This document shows positions 1-15,100 of a stretch of DNA of 64,000 bases, one piece after another. The translations under genes and the position numbers were made by a program. This stretch comes from Gibbula magus (Eukaryota; Mollusca; Gastropoda; Trochida; Trochidae). Below the pieces are notes generated by a model. The model saw nothing but the letters and a program-made list of their open reading frames with translations. It had not been told where the DNA came from and searched no databases. The stretch is taken from positions 32,464,656 through 32,528,655 of the forward strand of contig OW388291.1 of NCBI GenBank assembly GCA_936450465.1, given 5' to 3'. The stretch's first letter is position 1. Each line of letters opens with the position of its first letter.

Positions 1-172
1 TGTTCTCTACTGAATCAACACCGACGTTTGTAAGAGTGGACACGTTGTGGAAAGAGACCGAGGCATTCTCTAGGACGGCACTCAGAAATAGTTCTTTTGG
101 TTCGCAGAGCATTCCTTGTACGCTCCATGAGGCTTGAGAGAGGAACTTCTCATCTGACGGATGGTTTGCACT
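1..172 (-). CDS. Exon 21 (partial at window edge) of the Bark-like protein
   Basis: A cag|AGT acceptor opens a frame with no stop to base 1. It begins SANHPSDEKFLSQASWSVQG and contains LCEPKELFLSAVLENASVSF with several N-x-S/T sequons. It continues the extracellular beta-sandwich region. The rest, including any membrane anchor, lies outside the window. Confidence 0.65.
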
Positions 173-3100
173 CTGTAAGATAACCACGTCACCGTATATA
201 TGCAAACACTGCAAGTGTCAGTATGACAATTGACTGCCTAAACCTTATGGTACTGCCTAAACTTATGACACAGTCTAAATCTTACGATAGAGTCTAAATT
301 AGGTTCATAGTGTGTTCTGATGATTCAGTGTATACGAGGGAAAACATATTGATTCATAATAATCGTGTGACTTAGGGCTATGATGTGAAGACTCCTCTCT
401 GAATCGAAGAATTAGTTTTCCTTCATTGTACATCATAAAGAAGTAATGAATATGCCTTTAGTGTGGCGATTGTTCATGAGGTTGTTTAACAATTTAAACA
501 GGGTGACCTATTTCGTTGATAAGGAAATATTTATTTGTCGTAATGAACAAAAACTTCCTCCAGCGAATTCAAACCTTGGATTGGATTATGTCCAAGGTTT
601 GCGTTTAGTCTAGTATCATACTACGTTTTACAACTGAATGCAGTACTTACAATGGAGAAGTTTCCAACATCGTCAGGTCTGGGGATGAAGGTGGATGTGA
701 ACTGCAGGGGAGTCACAGTGACGTCAACAGTAGCGCTCAGCTTCCGTATTTGCTCGTTGTGTTGAACCCTTTATAAATAAATAACGCATTGTCAATATCC
801 ACTATTACGGTTTGTACGGTCAATCCACATATTCCACATTGGTCTAGGTGTTTCTACACAGAATATACTGATCCTAGACATTCGTATTCTAAAGAAAAAA
901 TAATAAGTAGATTTTAAAGTGTGAGTCTATTATTTTGTCTCACAGATGTTCTAAAATAGTCTTATTTGTCCATAACTCCCTAAGCAAATCCCCTCCCTAA
1001 ACACCCTAGCCTCATTCCCTCGCTGAACTATATAGGATCAGCACTTATCCCCACTCGTCCTGCATTATTCATACAGCCCCATTTTGCCATAGCCCTTAAA
1101 TGCTGAACCACTTTATTTTAACCTCATGCCTGGCCCTTTTAGGGATTTGAATATTGAAATAAACAAATCATAGTCTCCTTCAAAAGATGCTATTCGGAAA
1201 ATTTGAGATTCCTAGCATAACTTTGAAGGTTTGGGTGTTGACACAATGTCACGCCCGTGTGTGTATGTGTTGTGGGAGGCTCAAGACAAAAAGAACAAAT
1301 TTAACTCTCCATGTAACAAAGATGTTGTTCTGAAAATGTAAGCTTCCGTGTAGGATTAATATCTCCACCACTTACAAATGCAATGTTTCTCTGGACACAT
1401 ATGAAAATTATATTATCTACTACTGTTGTATATTTGCAAAACAAACGAAAAGCAATACCAATACCTTAGCTTCCTCTACTCACATTAATTTCACCTTAGC
1501 GGAGGTCAAGTTCACATCTTGGATCAGATCAAGATGCCCGGTCACAAGAATCTCCCTGGGGTACGGAAAGACTCCTGAGGGGTACATGTTATCGATGGTC
1601 ACACTGTACGAGGGGGACACCAGAAGCAACCAGGAAATGACGTCATATCCGGCCAGGTTCTCAGCTTTTACTTTGATTAGGTATGGGTCCGTGTTTCCAA
1701 CTGCTTCTTCCCAAACTATGTCCCCCGATTCTTTGTCGATCACCATCCCTTCCGGTGATTCTTGAAGCGACCAGCGAATCACATGAGTGCCCTGGTTTAT
1801 GGTAACGGACAGGTGAACTTATTATGGTGTAGTTTGGTGTATGTGCATTCGAAAGCATAGCACAAACTTAAAAGATTTAGTCACGTTTCACACATTTGTC
1901 AAAAGTGAAGACTGGTACAGTATTATATATGGCCATTATCGATGATTAAAACAACGGCGAATTTTTTTTAAAATAACCTGCAATAACAGTGTTGTGACTT
2001 TAAAACATGTTCCTGACATGTTAAATTCATGTTTTGAAAACATTTCATTTTTTCATTTCTTTTCATTTCTTGTGTTTAAAAGGGTATTTTGAATATAAAC
2101 ACATTGTATTTTGCTTGATATATACATTAGAAGATATAATTTTGACCAAAGTAAAATTGAGTGTTTTAGTCATTTTAACACGTTGACTTTTTCAAATTGT
2201 TCCAAAAGCTGCTGATATGTGCTATGCTATATTTTAAGGAAACTAAACTCGCCTGAGTGAGGTTCAGAGACTCCCAATATTCTTCCCCTTCGAGAACAAC
2301 ACTATCAGGAACCGTCTCCAACACTGGGATGATGATTTCCACTGAACACGTTGAACCAATCCAGGGCAAGGAGCAACTGCAGCGTCCAAACACGCACCTG
2401 CCATGTGGAGGGGTGAACGAGCTGCCGCAGGTGGAGAACTCACACCTTGCTACAAACAGGTACTTGATCTGAAACAACGATTCATGGTATTGTACACATA
2501 GATGAAACATGACTGAGCCGTGTATATACTACGAAGGTTTTTCAGTTAAATCTTCAAATGATTAATAAGCAGTAAAATTACCTCCCATTTATTCGATATT
2601 CTATCTAGCGATATTGGCCCTGAGTTTGCATCACCTTTTGCAAATTTCGAGAAACTATTTTCTCGAGGACAATCTATCCTAATGGTTTTCACTATTATTA
2701 TTTTGCGCATGATCGACAGAGGGTAAATGGAAATTTTCGCCAGATGTTAGTCGGAACAGCGATAACAGTAAACTTAAAAACTACCTTGTTGTTGGTGAAG
2801 GTTTGGCCGTCATCCACACTGATTTCCAAGCTCACAGCTCTTGGACTAAGTTTGGGTGAGACACAAGTTATGTGATGGCTCGATATCCATGTAGCGTTGA
2901 CAATGGTTGATCCAAATCTGCATTTGTATTGGTCCGTACGGGAACCATTGAAGTTGTCTCCCCTGACATGTACCAGAGTACCCCCTGTGTCAATCCCTGC
3001 GTTGGGAGATACTCCGAGCACTGTTGTTATCGGGAGGCAGTCGGGACCATAGAAGGTTTTACTGCACTCGTCGCAGAGGGCGCCATTCCAGTTTTGGGCG

Positions 3101-6100
3101 TGACAGATACACTCGCCTGTGAATGAATAAAGGAAATATTACTTTTTAAAGATACAAACCTTCACATTTGTAAACCGACAGTTCTCCTAAATTTAAGGAA
3201 TCAGGACTTTTTTCCCTTGATATTCTGCACAAATGATGCCCCATTGTCAATCTTCTAACTCCATATTTAAGCGAATGTGATTTCTTTCTGCTACCAAATA
3301 TATATAGTGCACCAAAATACCTTGCAGCAAAGCGGATACAAATTTTGAATGTACTGACTGGGCCTACGGACAAACTATACAGATTCTTTAACTGATTATG
3401 TGTTATTACCTACGAGAGCAATCTTACCTGGTTCATAATTTTCATTCGATGCCAAAGGGCTTTATATCACCTTGTCGTGGTGACATGACGTCATGAATGA
3501 TAGTATGACGTCACGTTTTGTTTATGAGTTTGCATTCTACCTGAGGTAAATACTTCAAAGTAAAGTTTTGGCTTTCCTTCCACATTTTTTGTGGTTAAAC
3601 AATAAGAACATAATATCCGTCTTCATGTCATGTCTGTCTCCTTTGATGGGCATTTTGGAAGTTCAAATGGAAAAAAAAGAGAGAAATATATGAAGGATAT
3701 CCTCAATATTCCTGATATGCAATATGAATATCAAGAATAAAGAAGATATTGAGGCACTAATGTGGTAGTGATAATATGAACACGGTATAATATCCTCTTT
3801 ATATTTAGCCCAGCTTATGTAACAGGAGTCTTGACACACGAACAATATTTATTAAACAACGAATAGAATTAGACTGTTTCCATGACGGATACATCATTAG
3901 TAGTGTAATTCTGTGATCCTGTATTTTACAACATACCTCTTAATATTATGATAAATAATTGAAAGATGAAAGGCAATCATTCTTAAGAGATTCTGAACAT
4001 TTTGCTGATGGCGCAGAAAGAGTTGCTGGAGCCAAAAAAAGCCAAATCCTAATCTCTATGTACTTGGCGTACTGTCAAGCGTTGAAGTCAAGGTAACATA
4101 GATGTAAGTGTAAAGATAGGTATATGAGATTACTTCATGCCACGGCCACTGAGCGATTGGCATCACAGTGCTTGAAGGTACACAGTGCGTGGTAGACGTT
4201 ATACAACAATATGCAACCTAAACGTTGGTGAGGAACATACCATTATATTTGTCAGTTCATTATTAAAAGAATTGAGCTATTAAAAACTGTATATGTGATA
4301 CAATACGATGTGATCTTCCATGGATTCAACTAAAATTGCAAGCTTTAAAAATGGATTGAAAACAAATGATTCAGTTATATATAATATAGCTGGTGCGAAC
4401 GGACGCAAGGATCAAGGCATCCTTCATTGCAATATGCTATTTATACAGCTGCATCCATAAAGTTTGTTCACCTCCGTGTGTATCTCATGTCAAAATCATG
4501 TAACCGGTGAAGTCTTTGAGGTACCTGTCTATTTCGAAAGCTTGCACCACTAAGCTGACGAATGGGAATGGTTATTATTCACATAGACAGGCGATTCCCT
4601 ATCAAAGTAGTTGAATAGATGCTATTGATATCCAAACGAAATAAAAAAAATCCATAATAATATACACGTAAGTATAATAATAGTGAACAAACTTTCGGGA
4701 CATAGGTGTAGGTCATTCTCTCCCCAGAAAGGTTACTCGACTCATTTCTTTCCACGTAACCTCTGGTACAATTGAGCCATATTTCTCGACTCTCAAAACC
4801 CCTTGCGGAAAACAATTGATAATAATAATAATGTGGATACCGCGCTGAACTCAAAAGGGAGTGCTCATAACGCACACAAATTATTACTTCATTAAATTAT
4901 TTTCATTCTCAACGCACTGGGAGTATGCAACCTAGCTGCCAATTGGGGCGCTTTATAGGATTATCTCTCGCAAAACAGATACCGTCTCACTTTCTATCCA
5001 ATAAACATTGTTCTACATGTCCGAAGGAGGAGAAACCCTAGTACAGAACGAATTCTCTGTTTGAAACGCCGTTGCTGATTGAATACAACCAACCAGAAAG
5101 CCCTAGGATGAGATAAGTTTACTTGGTAAGAAACTAGTTGAATAACATCTATGAGGAGAGAATTACCATGACCTTAAATATACAAAATTAACGAACCTGT
5201 AAGTGTGCTGCAAACTCCATGCTGACATGACGGACAAGGCTTACAGTCAGGTCCCCATCTGTAGGAGGAACATTCATTGCAAGCAGGTCCTGCAAATGTC
5301 TCAATACAGGTACACGAGTCTGGCTCAGCACAGAAACCGTGTCCACTGCAGTTGTTGACTCCATAGCAAGTTGCCACAGTACACGACTCGCCTATCCAGC
5401 CACTGTCACAATCACACTGGTTGGGTCCAACACACGTTCCTTGGTTGCAGTTGCTCAGGTCTGAACAATCATTGACCTCACACGATGTTCCTCTCCAGCC
5501 AGGTTCACACTGACAGAGGTTTGGTCTTATACAGCTACCTCGTCCACTGCAGTTCTTAACAAGGGAGCAGTCAAACATTCGGCTCTTCACTATAGGTAAT
5601 ATAAGAGCTGCTAGCAAAGCGCTGTCGTCATTCTTGTCAACAATTTTCTTCTGAACTTGATCCTCGTTGGCAGTGCCCCACCAGTTTTTGATGGCATTTA
5701 TGGATCCAGAACCGGTTGTTAGTATCTGAAGTTCTATATCGGAACCTGGATTATCAAAAAGGTTTTGGACAATTGTATAATTCGTTAGATCTATTTTCAG
5801 AGAAGATTCTTGGAAATTTGAATCGGATATATCGTTGAAGATAAATCCACCTTGAGGTGTGGACGATGATTTGAAGAAACACCCACAGTCTCCTGTGACA
5901 TTCTTCATTGTGTTAGATACTACATTCAAAGTCTGATTTCCACTGACGTCATCATCCTTGTTTTCAAATATAACAGTCAAGAAACAGTTTGATGAAACAA
6001 TATCCTTGATAATGTTGTCCCGGATATCAATGGTATTCAATCCTTCTAAATCAATTGAAATAGATCCGGATCCAATAAAGGTGTTCTCGTGGATATTTAT

Positions 6101-9100
6101 CCGTCTCTGGTGATCACCGGACCATGGGTCCATTTGTACATGAATATACACAGATTCCTGGATGTTACCTTCAAACTTACATTGGGTGATCATGACATTG
6201 ACTTCACAATCAACATCGTTCCAGGAAGATATTCTCACTGCACTATTCTCCCTTTGGTCGTAGATATGACATCCTATGATGGTTGTATTGATCGGAGTGG
6301 GTCCGTCTGATAGTTCAAACTGAAGACCACTGATGCCATTGCTGTGAATTGTCATATTCTTGACAGTTCGTGTCCGAGATGAGTCATCAAAAGTGACCCC
6401 GTTCTCAGAGTTATTAAATACTGTCCCATGTTGTAAAGTGATGGAGTGTGAGTGCACGTGGATCCCATGTTCACTACTGTTGTATATTTCTGATCCCTTC
6501 ATGTCAATGGACTGGACGCGAGGATGTAAGGTTATTCCAGAGGAGAGTGTATTTCGTACTGTACAGTTGTACATTGTGACGTTGTTCACGTCCAACACGA
6601 GACCATGTGCAGAGTTAATCAGTGTCAGATTTGTTATGTGTAAATCTGAAATGTAAAGAAAATTTTGAAGTGGATATATTCGCAACATACACATCTTGTC
6701 ACCTATATAACACAGGACAAAGGGTCGGAATACGCCTAGCCGGATTCGCCTATTTATCTATCCGTTGATGTCCTTTGTAATGCCTTCGTCGTTTCTATTG
6801 AAATTGGTGTATCTTTGCAAAAGTGGACAAGAAACCAGCCTTTTCAGAACAGATCATCAAGAAGCCAAGCAACTCCATTGATTGGAAAGAATCCGATGTA
6901 CATTTAGATGCGCAAACGTCAGTTATCAAAAACGTTGATGATAAGAGGGTCAACACCGTTTATTTACCAAGATACTGGGAAGTCAACAAGTCTATTATAT
7001 TCTAGCTTCATTCAATAAACAAAGACTTCTGCAATGAATAACTATAATCTGTACATCACTCTTATATGTCTTGTATCTCATCGTATAACGTTATTTCATT
7101 ATGACATCTACATGGAATTCTAGCTTCATGTATAGTTTCATGTTAAGTTGGTACAAACATCAAACGTATTGTTAAGTCCACGCCTGTATTAACAAGACGA
7201 TCTTACCTGCAGTTTGGTTGACAACAACGCCGTGCCACGCACCAGTGGTTTGGTTGACGAGTAAGATTTCTTTATGTCCTGGCTTTGTTTCAATCGTCCC
7301 TGTAGGGTGGAATGAATAAGAATAATATCAGTTTCCCTCTTTAAATATAATAAATGTAATATATAAATGTTAAGTATTTGGATTTTGACCACTATCATCT
7401 ATGACAATTTATTTTCTGTTACACAGAATAGACAGAAGAACAATTTCGAAACACGACTTCTATTGAATTATAAGGGGATTCCGCGATCTCAACGAAATAC
7501 ATAAGGATGCTAAACTGATCGATGAATTATAATAAGTCTTCGGGAAGAAAAGTTAAATTATTTCAAGCTTAAAAGACTTTTTTAAAATCTGGTCTCTGTG
7601 CATTGACACATACAAAGTGAATACAGATGACACATTATAAAGAAACAGAGCTAAAAAAAAAAAAAGATTACTTACCGTATGAATATATTCCTCTATTTTT
7701 GAGAAATGCTATTGTTGTTCCTCCTTCCAAGATGATTTTTCCACTGCCCCTACATGAAACCATTTACAGCAAAGTTCAATAAAAGAAATATTAAATTATT
7801 TTGTAATTTAATTTTTTAATTTTGTTTGTACTTAACGCATTTGTCAAATATATAAGTATTCACGAACAAGTCAATGTCCTGTATGAACACACATACTATT
7901 TGATATATTGACGCTTGAACTGTAAGCTACTTTACCCTATGCATTCAATTCGTAAAATCTATCATTTGCTACTTTAAGCCCCCGTGGGCGTTTTGAAGAA
8001 AAGAAAGAACAATATCCAAAAAATCCAGAAAGTATCTCTCATCTACTTCTTTAATTATCAACGAAAGTGAATAAAGAAAATATTCAAGAAACCTCTAGAC
8101 CAACCAATTCCCAAAATCTAGCAGGCGCTACTTTAAGCACCAATGGACGTTGTGAATAAAGAACATATCCAACAAACCCCCCCCCCCCCCCCCCCCCCCC
8201 CCGTATCATAGTCCAACCAATTCCTAACCCCACTGTATCACAACTAATTCCTAAAATCTCGCATGTGCTACTTTAAGAAGCCATACACGTTTTGAAGAGA
8301 GAGCAAATTCAATGAACCTCACCGTATCATTATGGACCTTTCAATCACATGTGAGTCATCTCCCAATACCAGAGTTTCCTCCAGCACTCCTCCAGAGGAT
8401 CCAGATATGTTGAAATCTGTGTGTTTCTCTACACCAACTGTGTAAGGTAACCTTGATGTAAGAGCAGGAAGATACTTGACAAACCCTAACTCCATATCAG
8501 TGTCAAAACTGGCTATTCTCCTCACTATATCCTTGGTTTGGTTGAAGCCCCAATAGTTATATGATGCATCATTTTCAAGAGGCGCTTGAAAATTCGGCAT
8601 TGACAGTTCATATCGGGACCCCGGGTTAACTATGGAGTTGTTGTGAAGGCGTATGCCGTACAACTGTAAAAGGAGGCTCTGTTGAACTTTATTTCTAAGA
8701 ATGGTGTTGTCAAGAAGGCTTACATTTGCTGCAAATGGTTTGTATGTGTTTCCGACGAGCATAAGATTCTCAGCGCTGTTTTCAAGTATTTCGTTTCCTG
8801 TGAACTCGAGAGTGGAATCTGGTTTTGAGAAACGAACCCGAATGAGTTCATCTTCACGAGGCTGTTTGTTTGAAGTGATGATGTTCGACGATATATTTAT
8901 CCAATTTTGTTCATCGTATCTGCCTTGAAGATCAAATACCATTCCAGAATTGTTTTTAAACGAATTGTGACTAATTTCGATAGAAATACCCTCAGTTACA
9001 ATACAATTTCCAGAATTATTTCTAAAACTGTTTCCCCTGAAAAACACATGACCATCGTTCCAGGATAAATCAACTACATTAGGTTCCTGCCTGTTCCACC

Positions 9101-12100
9101 GGTATACGTTGGAGGTGAAGGGAAGATCATGAGACGTAATATTACTGCCTGTGAGGGTTAAGAACAACTCAGATCTATCTATGGCTGCTTTGATTGCATG
9201 TTTTCGATTAGAATCTATCTGACTATTTGAAATTGTCAAATTCGTAAAGAAGTTTTCAGCCAATACTCCAGCTGTGTTGTTCCTCAACGAACAGCCATGT
9301 AACATTAGCGAGTTGTGTCCGACAAGGGTGACTCCATTCCCCTTGTTATTTGCTACAACGCATCTGTTGATAGTCACTTTCCTGAAGGCATCTCTTCCAT
9401 GTATGTATATGCCATCTTGCTGGTTATCAGAAGCTTCTATATCATTAAAATTAGTTTCATCCAGGAAAGAGGCACTTTGTATTGATATCCCGTGTTGTCG
9501 GGAGTGTTTTGACTTTATATGATCTGCTCTTGTTAACGGTGCCTCTATAACGAGGCCTGTACGCGTGTCGCTGAGTTCCAAATATTCTAGAGATATCCCC
9601 TGTGGTTCAAGAGAAACTGAAAAAGGTAGAAAAGTCTTAATTACTAGGAGACAAATAATGTGTGAAATATAGTTTCATCGGTATGTAATGAAGTGAACAA
9701 ATGTCATTTAAAATCGTTGTGTTTACTAGTGGCTGATAATGCAATTAAACGATTCATTCTTCGATGGTGCGAGAGAATTCGGTTAACATGGAGTCGGAAG
9801 GCACACGTATTAACACATCAAACCGATACTTCACATATTTTAGTATTACAGTGTAAGAATGAATGAACTATAAGTAATTTGATAGTGTACCGCGTTTCCG
9901 CTTTTCAACATATACAGTTGACCGCACTTCAGTGGACAGTACATTGTAAACTTTAAACTGATACATTTAATACTTGTTGAAAAGTTGGTTTGTTAACGAT
10001 TTTACAGGATAGACATAATATACCCACGTGGTCTAAGAGTTTGATACTATCATCAAGGAGTATAGAGTGACGACAAGGGCAGAGGTGTTCAAAGTGTTCA
10101 TGCCCTTTGCTGGATTTAGAAAACCAGTATGCTGTTTTTCCACTGTTTTTCTTTTGAGAGATTTATAAATAGCTTATGTAACAAAATGGGTACACCGATG
10201 CCCAACTTAAAGGAACTTTATCACTCATTACTTTAAATTTATAAAAATAGAACCACTGGCTTTGTAGATCATCAGGTTTTAAACAATAAACTAAATAAAT
10301 TTCAAAATGAATATTTTCAAGGAGAATTTATTATACTCAGTCTTTGGGTCACCAAATCTACAATTTAGAATCCCCATTGACCAAGGAGTCTACGCATAAA
10401 ATTTCAGCTCTCTAGAGATATTGATTCTAGAGAAGATCTCGAAAAGGGGAAAAGTTTACACACGGACGGATGAGCTAAAATGTAACATTCGTTCTGCAAT
10501 GACGACATACCGGGCAGTTCCTCCCCCAGACAACGTACACCGATGTCCTCCCTGTGAGGACAGAATCTACATTCTATACAGTCTGGTTCCCTGTAGGGCT
10601 CTCTCGGACAGTCGTCCAGGTGGGGTTCACTTCCGGTGCAGTTGAGGTTGTAGTACAGCACGTCATCCCATCCCTGCACCTCACCGAACCTTTCCTCTCT
10701 CTCATAAGATGTGAAGATCTCAACCCCGCCACTTGGGCTGGAAACAGTAATGTTATTAATGAGTATAATGTGCTTCAACTTGTCTTGATTTTATTCAACA
10801 TTCAGAAAAATATACAAACGCATGGACAGTCGTGAATCATTTTTATTTTATTAAGATACATTGTGATTAACACTTTCTATTTTATCAATATACATTTATA
10901 CGAAAAACTTTATGTTTACTTTGTCAGAATCTGTCGCAAGGAGACTAGGCCAATGTATGTTTAAGGGTTTAAGAGAGTTTGCCGTAATTCATGATTTGTA
11001 GATTAGCAGATATTCCACTTAACCAAAAGCTTCTTTCACTGCTGTCAATTATGTCTCTCTGTCAAAACACTTTAAATTAAGTATGTACATACCAAGGAGA
11101 AGGTATTCTAAGTTGGATAACTTGTTCCTAATCCTTTTCTTATTGAATGTTTAAACCAAACGTAATTCGTGTCCATGCTTTCTATCGATTTAAATACGAT
11201 TTGTGAAATGACAAATCCAGCAAAGACAACAAAATTACAAGATATATCATGATGAAATACCTACTCAAAGCCAGCCATCCTACAGATAACCCGAGCATCC
11301 TCCACATCAAAGCCCACACCACACACTGTACTGAATGTACTGCCAGTCCGTACTTCAACCAGACCCTCTCGCCTGTCTCTACCGCCAGTGAAACGCACCT
11401 TGTCTTCAAACAGAAACATTTCTATCTATAACAATAATTTATTGAAAGGGAGGTGGGGTGATTGCTCTAAAGTTAATGCCACTTAATGACTGTTAAGTGA
11501 AAGCAAAGTCACAACACCTCTGCAGTTTTTAAATTCAGACAATCAGAATCAAAGGAATGGAATCGAATAAGTAATGATTGAACGATGCGGCGTAACCTAC
11601 CTGATATTGGTGACGAGTTTTTTTTATTATTGCCTCACTGTCCCAGATCAGATTTAGAAAGAGCATCAGGAGATTATTGTACAAAAAGTGTGGATATCAA
11701 TTTTCTCATGAATCTCATTACCTTACCAAGTAGATTTTCTGACGTCGACACATTCCAATTTTCAGTAATGTAACTTGTTTGTGTATGCTGTGTCCATTGA
11801 ATAAGCATGTGCATTTCATGCACCAGTTTGCAACCTGAGTGATTAACATCCAGTTCAACTTCTTTATGGAGGATGTAAATCTGGACGTTTATCGCATATT
11901 CATCTTTGCAATGTTCGTTATGATACCAATACAAGGTAATGTCTTACCGCCAGTACCCTTGAGGAGGACACCACCCCACGGCACCCCGGGATGCAGTGAG
12001 TGCATCAACACAGGTCTCTCGGCACTTCCTCTTACAGTTAGGTTTCCTGCAAAGGCAATAAAATTATTTTATCCACAGGCGATTGCCTTAATTAAATCGT

Positions 12101-15100
12101 TAATCTGAATAATGATACAATACAAAAATATAAAATGCTAAAAATAACACTAAAAAGTCCAAAATATTTTGACTAGTTGTGGAACTATAATGGAAGTGAT
12201 AATTGAAAATATATAATAATAATTCCTCTTAAAAAGAAAGATAAGATATCAATTGACATAAAGTGTTAAATCAGCATGACAACTATCAATGCAAATACCC
12301 CGATACAAAGTGAACATGCTGTTCTTCATTTTATACATATATTTATATTTGAGAACTGAAACACATACACATTATCAAAAGGTACATATACATCTAACGA
12401 ATACATTTCTTTGATTGAAAAGTTCATTTTAAAATTTTATTTTGTAAAATCAGTAAAAGTCTTAAATCTATTTTCTGGACCTACCTTCAACAGTTACTCC
12501 CATATCCTTGTTAAACAGCAAGATAACCCCAGGTCCAATTTGAAGTGTCTGTTGATATCCAACATAGATACTGCTCACTACCGTGTATGTTTCTCTGCTT
12601 CTCAACTGAACAGAACCTTCAACGCTTCCACCAATCGTATTATTAGGACCCACAAACGCTTCAAAGTAAACCAGCTCCTCCAGAAGAGAGTCCCTATAGA
12701 AGGGAACTACTTTTACAAGGGGAAGGTCAAGGTCGTTCATTTTATCATAGACTCTGGACAATATGCTGTGATATGCTGAGGAGTCCCAGAAATTGTATGT
12801 CCCATTTATCGTATAGTCTTTGTAATTTTCAGTTACACACTCTAAAGCATACCCTGCTACGTTTTGAAATGTATTTTGTGATATTGTCACAGATGGTATG
12901 CCGAGTGTTATCTTTGAAGCATTGAAACTATTCCGTTTTACATCGATGTCTCTCTTCAAGGGGCTTTCAGCTGTGATAATTAAGTTTCTAGATGTGAAAG
13001 TGTTTCCAGAAATTAGGACATTTGCTGCAGCATTTTTGTTGAAATCAAAAGTAACGTTTCTGTTTAATTTATAACGTTCAGTGCCAGTAAAAGAGGAATT
13101 GGTCACTTTGATAACATGCATTGAGGTATCAGACGTATTGGTGACAATATTAAAATTGTCAGCATCAAATTTAGATCTGCTTATCACAATTTCAGAACTG
13201 GTATTAACATCGTTGTTTTGATATTTCGAGGCTGCATATGTCTGGATTATTGCTTCAATAGTTGACCCAGCGATGTCCAGATTTAGATTCTGGGCTTTCA
13301 AGTTCACGATTTCAGTCTTAACGTGGCTCTGTGTTACGTTGATAGAGAGGTGATCAGAGAAGGTCCTACTGGAACTATCACCAAATGTTCTTGCTGCTTG
13401 GATTATGGTGTAGGCCAAAGTGATCTCTGAAAATTAATTGAGTTATTTTAATACCACAAGACGCTTCAAAAATGAACAATATCACAAAAATGTATTTCAC
13501 TATGGGACATTACTTTAAAAAATTACGGTGACCCAAATGATGCAAATGGGTCTTGAATAAAATTTCCAACTTCCATAATTAACGATGATGCAAATATATC
13601 TGGAGTATACGTTTTCAATCTATAAATAATTAATATTTTAGTTTTATCTTTAGTGAGTTTCATCTTACCACCGTCTTCAACATGGATTCCACCCCACTGT
13701 GATTGATGTCCATTCTTCAGTGTAACATTGCTATCTTCTTTTCCCAGAGATGTAAGTGTTCCTGAAAACAATATTAGATAAACCTTTCAGCAATCGTAGA
13801 TTAACATAATAGTAAGACTCACCTGTGATGCAAATAAAGAATGGTGGCAAGTAATATTACAAAATTCAACACAAACAAGGTCATCAAATAACACACATGG
13901 CGATTCCATTCCTACAGTGTATCGATATACTGGCACATGAACATTATTTGATAGATGAACATTGTTTTCACGTGAATAGTACGTTTATAAACTGTTTGAA
14001 TCTACATGAATAATTAGTCAACAAAATATTAATATGAAGTCTTACCTCTAACGATAATGCCCTGGTCAGCCGTGAAGGTCAAGGTGACATTTGAACCAAT
14101 GGTAAGCGAGTGTCCTCTAGGGACAATAATAGTCCTCGTAACGGTCAAGTTTTTATTATCTGGTATCAATACATCCCCCTGTAGTACTCCTCCTACGTCT
14201 GAAAGACTTTCCTGTGAAAACGAACCAGCGTTGGAAGCTTGAACATCTAAAGATTTGGAAATATAATAAGGATTAACAAGAATGTCAGTCAAACTCATGT
14301 TCTGGAGGACACCGTGTATCCTGGATTGAACGTAACTGCCATCGCTGTTTCCAAAGTAATTGTATCTTGCATCTATACTGTGATTGTGCATGTAGGGACA
14401 TGTTGTCACTATATCGTAGATTGAAGCTGGATTTTCGAAAATATTGCCCTGAATCGTTGAGTTTGTTCCTGTGACTTTTAACGTAGAATGGTGACGACTG
14501 TTGATGAAAGTATTATTAGTGATGATTTCTGAACCAATATCCAAATTCAGAGCATAATCGCTGGTTAAATTCTCAAAAGTGTTACCACGTATTTTGATCG
14601 TGATACTCATATAATCATATGTATTTCTACAAACAATCTTAATTTCATCTGCATAGTTTCTGATTTCATTATCCTCTATGGTGATATCAGTATCGCCATC
14701 CGATGTATCTGTAGAGGATATCCTCAAGGGAAAGGTTGAGTCTGAACCGTTAAACACATTGTTTTGAAATCTGATATTGATTATTTCTCTGCAGTTAATA
14801 TCAACGTCTCCCCTTTCGCTGCCTTGAAACGTGGAATTCGTAACAACCACGCGGCTACGCCTCCAGGTTCTAGTGACGTCCATATCAATTCCATACTGAT
14901 TTGATTCGAAGATTGATGACGTTACTTCCAAAGTTCCTTCATATCTGTTCTGTAAGCCTATTCCCCAACGTTTTTGTTGTTGGAATTTCGTGTTCGACAC
15001 CGATGTGGTACTCCCTCGGTACAGAATCATTCCTTTGTAGTTCTGAAGGAACTCTGAAGAACTAATGGTCATATTTACAGCTGCTGATTGTTCAATAGCA

